Part shown: positions 61,146 to 64,000 of the stretch, one piece after another
Position numbering within the stretch: the first letter of the stretch is position 1
How the letters are laid out: each line of letters opens with the position of its first letter
Made by a program: the position numbers and the translations under genes
DNA from: Mesorhizobium sp.
Lineage (GTDB): Bacteria; Pseudomonadota; Alphaproteobacteria; Rhizobiales; Rhizobiaceae
Reading direction: 5' to 3'
Length of the DNA: 64,000 bases
NCBI GenBank assembly: GCA_019635735.1
Contig: JAHBYX010000002.1
Location: 1 to 64,000, forward strand
The notes under the pieces: generated by a model
The model's database searches: none
Told to the model about the DNA's origin: nothing
The model's input: only the letters and a program-made list of their open reading frames with translations

Positions 61146-62203
61146 TAGATTGCCTTATGGTCTTGAAGGGCAACGAGCTGGGCCCGAAGAGAATCTGTCT
61201 GTTTCCGCAATCGAACAGTTTCCTCAGCTAGAGAATACACCAGCTTCAGTATCCACTGGTCCATCTCCCAGGGAGTCGGATGAGCCTGCTGTGAAACCGG
61301 ACTCGCAAACGAGAGAGAAGGTTCGCCAGAACGAAGAAGAAATCTGTTTACGTCTTCTATGTCATCTCGCCGAGAAGCAACGATTTCCTGCAACGAACCA
61401 ACTGAGGGCGTCAATCTGTCAAGAGGCGGAAGCACTGCTCCGTTTTCATCCGTACCTGTCACTAGTCGACTGATCGGCCCAAACTCGGTAGGCGGCATCC
61501 GGCGCTTCTTGCGACCATTGAAAACGGATTGCGCCGCGAGCAGGACTTGGTCAGGCGTGACGTTTTCCTTGATTGAAGAGGCACCCGAAATGCCATTCGA
61601 CCTCAAGAAATGATCAACCACGTCGCCTGCCGAATCGTAGTTGAAGACCCTCAGCCTATTCCCAAAAAGATCGTCCCAAAAATGCAGCGACGGAGCGAAC
61701 GAAATATCGCGTTGGCCGAACTCCTCAAGCCATTTGTCAAAGCTTCTTACAGGACCTTCGTATGACTTATCTTTGATCCCCCACTGAAGGTAGGCACTTT
61801 GGATCCACCTGTCATGCCGCCTGACATAGCATTGGATCTCAACATCGGTTCCGCTTTCCTTTATCTTCTTCAGCGCCGAACACACATGGGCGCCTCGAGT
61901 TGCCAGCCACTCATTGCTCCAGATTGCAAGAGAGTAGCCGTCCTGACGCAAATCGGAAATGGAACGGTTTAAGACATCATACAGTTGTTCGCTTGCGTCA
62001 GAGGCGGACATCCCATCAAAGAAAGCGTTCGATCCACTCATCCTCTGCCAAGGCAACTTGGTGCCGGCATCAGAATTCTCCAGCATCATCCCAAGATATT
62101 TCACGCCCTGACGCTCGAGTATCGGCGCATTGTGAAGCAACGTTTCCTGGATCGAGCTGGATCCGGTTTTCCCGAGCCCGATGTGAACGACCAACTTGAC
62201 CAA
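61145..62203 (-). CDS. Sulfotransferase-like P-loop protein
   Basis: A 352-residue protein with the sulfotransferase-like P-loop HIGLGKTGSSSIQETLL at the N-terminus and a central YVRRHDRWIQSAYLQWG containing a 3'-phosphate-binding-like arginine/serine segment. Its stop overlaps the next gene by one base and its start is 3 bases after the upstream glycosyltransferase gene, so all three form an operon. The base composition is more AT-rich than its neighbours, suggesting acquisition. The substrate is unknown. Confidence 0.8.
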   Translation of the reverse strand: MVKLVVHIGLGKTGSSSIQETLLHNAPILERQGVKYLGMMLENSDAGTKLPWQRMSGSNAFFDGMSASDASEQLYDVLNRSISDLRQDGYSLAIWSNEWLATRGAHVCSALKKIKESGTDVEIQCYVRRHDRWIQSAYLQWGIKDKSYEGPVRSFDKWLEEFGQRDISFAPSLHFWDDLFGNRLRVFNYDSAGDVVDHFLRSNGISGASSIKENVTPDQVLLAAQSVFNGRKKRRMPPTEFGPISRLVTGTDENGAVLPPLDRLTPSVGSLQEIVASRRDDIEDVNRFLLRSGEPSLSFASPVSQQAHPTPWEMDQWILKLVYSLAEETVRLRKQTDSLRAQLVALQDHKAI

Positions 62204-62206
62204 TAC

Positions 62207-64000
62207 TCACACCCTCTTCTGGTCCAGCTTGTGCACGAATACCGAATCCATCCCGGTTTGTGCGGCCACCGTGGGCCAAAGCCGCTCGATCAGGTGGAAC
62301 TCGGTTCCGTCGTCTGGGATCGGCTCATTCGGCCACGGATAACTCTGCCCGAACAAATCCCGCATGGCCAGAACCACGGAGCGGCGTATCCAGAACATAT
62401 TTCCGACCGGAAACAAGAGAGGATTGCTGGGAAGTGGCCCCGACAGGCGCGCTTCGAACTTGGGCAGTAGCTCGCGCGACGCGTTCCAGGATACCCGATA
62501 GGGATCGAACGGAGCGACGAGGCCCACTCCGTCCCCGCCGGCCAGATGCAGCGCTGTCGACAGCTCCTTATCGTCCCCCAGCAGAATTCGCATGAGGAAC
62601 GTTCGCCAGACTTCACCGGCCCGCCCCAGCGATTTCTTCTGATGGATATGACACCATATGTCGTCCTCGCCGGCGACCCCTCCTTCGTCGAACAGTTCCA
62701 GGAATGGAAGGATATCCCGCCCCCGATTGGGCACGACCAGAATTTCGGGCGACAGCCCCTCCAGCAAGGCGAACTTGCGGATCTCCTCGGCCTTCCTGTC
62801 CGTATCCGTCGTGACGACGATCCGTTTGGCACAGCGGTAGGCGCGGTAATGTTTCAGGTCGTCGCTCAGTTCGTCAGTGTAGTAGGCGTGGACATGGATG
62901 GAGAATTCGGTTTCGGGCACATTCCGCACCTGGCGATAGGGCGCAAGCCGCAGCTTCTTGTGCACCCAGTTATCGGAACTCGCGAGTTCATCTTCCGCGT
63001 GCGCCGGGTCGCGCCAGACGAAGCGCCGACGATAGCGCTGTATCTTCTCCCTCTCGATAACGCGTAGCGGCTGATCCTTCTCGTCTGTCGTGAAGAGTAC
63101 GGGCACGTCGATCTGGCTCGCGCCGCGCACGAAATAGCGCTGCGCCGCAAGCCTCGCCTCGAGGCTCTTTCGAATGGTCGCGAAGAGACGCGGCGGCGGC
63201 GGAGACTCGACCTCCGCCGACGGTTTCTTGCGCGGCAACGACAGGATCGTCTCGGCCGCGGCCTGGGGATTGCCGTACTCGACCGATTTGAAATGCTCGG
63301 TGGACGAATAGAGACTGTCGCCGAAGCCCGAGGCACCCTCGAACTGTACGATCCTGCAACCGGCATCCAGCGCGTCGAATACCACGTTCGGGAGCGGATC
63401 GAGCCGCGAAGATACGAACATCGCATCGGACGCCGCCAGTAGATCTCCATAGGCCGGACCCGCCGGCAGGAAATACAGGTTTCCGCCGGCCCGATCCGCG
63501 TCCGCCTGACGCATATGGTATTTCATCCATGTGCCGAAGTTTATGTCCTCGAAGTTGAGCCCGTCGCCGATCCACACGAATACGGTGTCAGGGTCCCGGG
63601 ATCGGCAGATTTGGGCTGCCATGACGAAGATGTCGGTGCCCTTTCGCCATTGCAGATGCCCTGCCCCGCACACGAGGCGAACCTTTGAAAGATCGCGGCC
63701 GAGAATACTCGACAGGCGCGCCCGGGCGCCGTCAAGCGCCACGGCATCCACCCCTCCAACCGAGAAGTTGCGCTGTCTGAGGATTATCGAATCGCGATCG
63801 GTATCGAACTCGATATCCTGAAGCCGTCCCGCCCAGCTGTCCCGCACGTGCTCGGACGAGAAGACCAGCAGATCTGCGAATAGCCCCGTGAACGTCGATT
63901 TGTACGTGGGGAATATGTAGTGCGCATACTCGTGCACATAGGACGCGAAGGGTATTTCTCGGGCAACCAGAAACGGGATGAACGCCCACGCCTCGACGGA
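62207..64000 (-). CDS. Glycosyltransferase (GT4-like) fused to RgpF-type domain, partial
   Basis: The reading frame stays open to the window edge, so the N-terminus is missing. The visible part begins with a GT-B region (VHEYAHYIFPTYKSTFTG, VCGAGHLQWRKGTDIFVMAA, SSRLDPLPNVVFDALDAGC), typical of GT4 enzymes. The C-terminal ~250 residues match the rhamnan-synthesis RgpF domain (IHVHAYYTDELSDDLKHY, VVPNRGRDILPFLELF, CHIHQKKSLGRAGEVWR). Such bifunctional proteins build rhamnose-containing O-antigens or cell-wall glycans. The operon with two sulfotransferase-like genes points to a decorated polysaccharide. Confidence 0.85.
   Translation of the reverse strand, partial: SVEAWAFIPFLVAREIPFASYVHEYAHYIFPTYKSTFTGLFADLLVFSSEHVRDSWAGRLQDIEFDTDRDSIILRQRNFSVGGVDAVALDGARARLSSILGRDLSKVRLVCGAGHLQWRKGTDIFVMAAQICRSRDPDTVFVWIGDGLNFEDINFGTWMKYHMRQADADRAGGNLYFLPAGPAYGDLLAASDAMFVSSRLDPLPNVVFDALDAGCRIVQFEGASGFGDSLYSSTEHFKSVEYGNPQAAAETILSLPRKKPSAEVESPPPPRLFATIRKSLEARLAAQRYFVRGASQIDVPVLFTTDEKDQPLRVIEREKIQRYRRRFVWRDPAHAEDELASSDNWVHKKLRLAPYRQVRNVPETEFSIHVHAYYTDELSDDLKHYRAYRCAKRIVVTTDTDRKAEEIRKFALLEGLSPEILVVPNRGRDILPFLELFDEGGVAGEDDIWCHIHQKKSLGRAGEVWRTFLMRILLGDDKELSTALHLAGGDGVGLVAPFDPYRVSWNASRELLPKFEARLSGPLPSNPLLFPVGNMFWIRRSVVLAMRDLFGQSYPWPNEPIPDDGTEFHLIERLWPTVAAQTGMDSVFVHKLDQKRV

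Overview
The window is a GC-rich stretch of an alphaproteobacterial chromosome, most likely Hyphomicrobiales and close to Phyllobacteriaceae/Mesorhizobium. The evidence for this is protein-level resemblance (TrcR/DUF1013, DUF3489-DUF2924-recombinase module, DUF442/BigR sulfide cluster, CoA-acylating MmsA) and dense codon bias; the assignment is inference from the sequence alone.

Region 1 (1-19394) is one end of a genomic island packed with anti-phage genes. It lies against the 3' end of a tRNA-Ala(CGC) gene; the other end is outside the window. In order it holds an SF1 helicase, an McrBC-type restriction pair, a leftward three-gene operon (unknown 184-aa protein, a PD-(D/E)XK-like protein, a PHP-plus-ABC ATPase of the TrlF type), an AbiE-type toxin-antitoxin pair whose toxin is frameshifted, a Gabija-type GajA/GajB pair, and a DUF3489-DUF2924-serine recombinase module. 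The three-gene leftward operon is the best candidate here for a poorly described defence system. The AbiE and Gabija genes sit in one tightly packed rightward unit behind a single promoter with a perfect inverted-repeat operator.

Region 2 (19395-41400) is ordinary core chromosome: YggT/DUF167, inorganic pyrophosphatase, a LemA/TPM envelope cluster, pyridoxal kinase, carbonic anhydrase, a MarR-controlled Bcr/CflA efflux pump, an M3 peptidase, a universal stress protein, the modABC molybdate transporter with a ModE-like regulator and two matching operator-like sites, an ArsR-AHSA1-DUF1801 operon, a secreted VWA protein, and mmsA with a divergent LysR regulator.

Region 3 (41400-57500) is mixed: small regulators, a GntR/DapA-family catabolic pair with paired operators, a VapBC module, two families of dispersed intergenic repeats, propionyl-CoA synthetase, a BigR-controlled sulfide detoxification cluster (DUF2892, persulfide-dioxygenase-like MBL, DUF442, SulP), an SDR, a DUF1127 microprotein, a VOC/YafY pair and trcR.

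Region 4 (57500-64000) is a surface-polysaccharide modification locus. An IS3-family element has split the 5' end of a methyltransferase gene, which also carries an internal 2-base deletion. A leftward operon follows with a glycosyltransferase/RgpF protein (cut by the window edge) and two sulfotransferase-like proteins.
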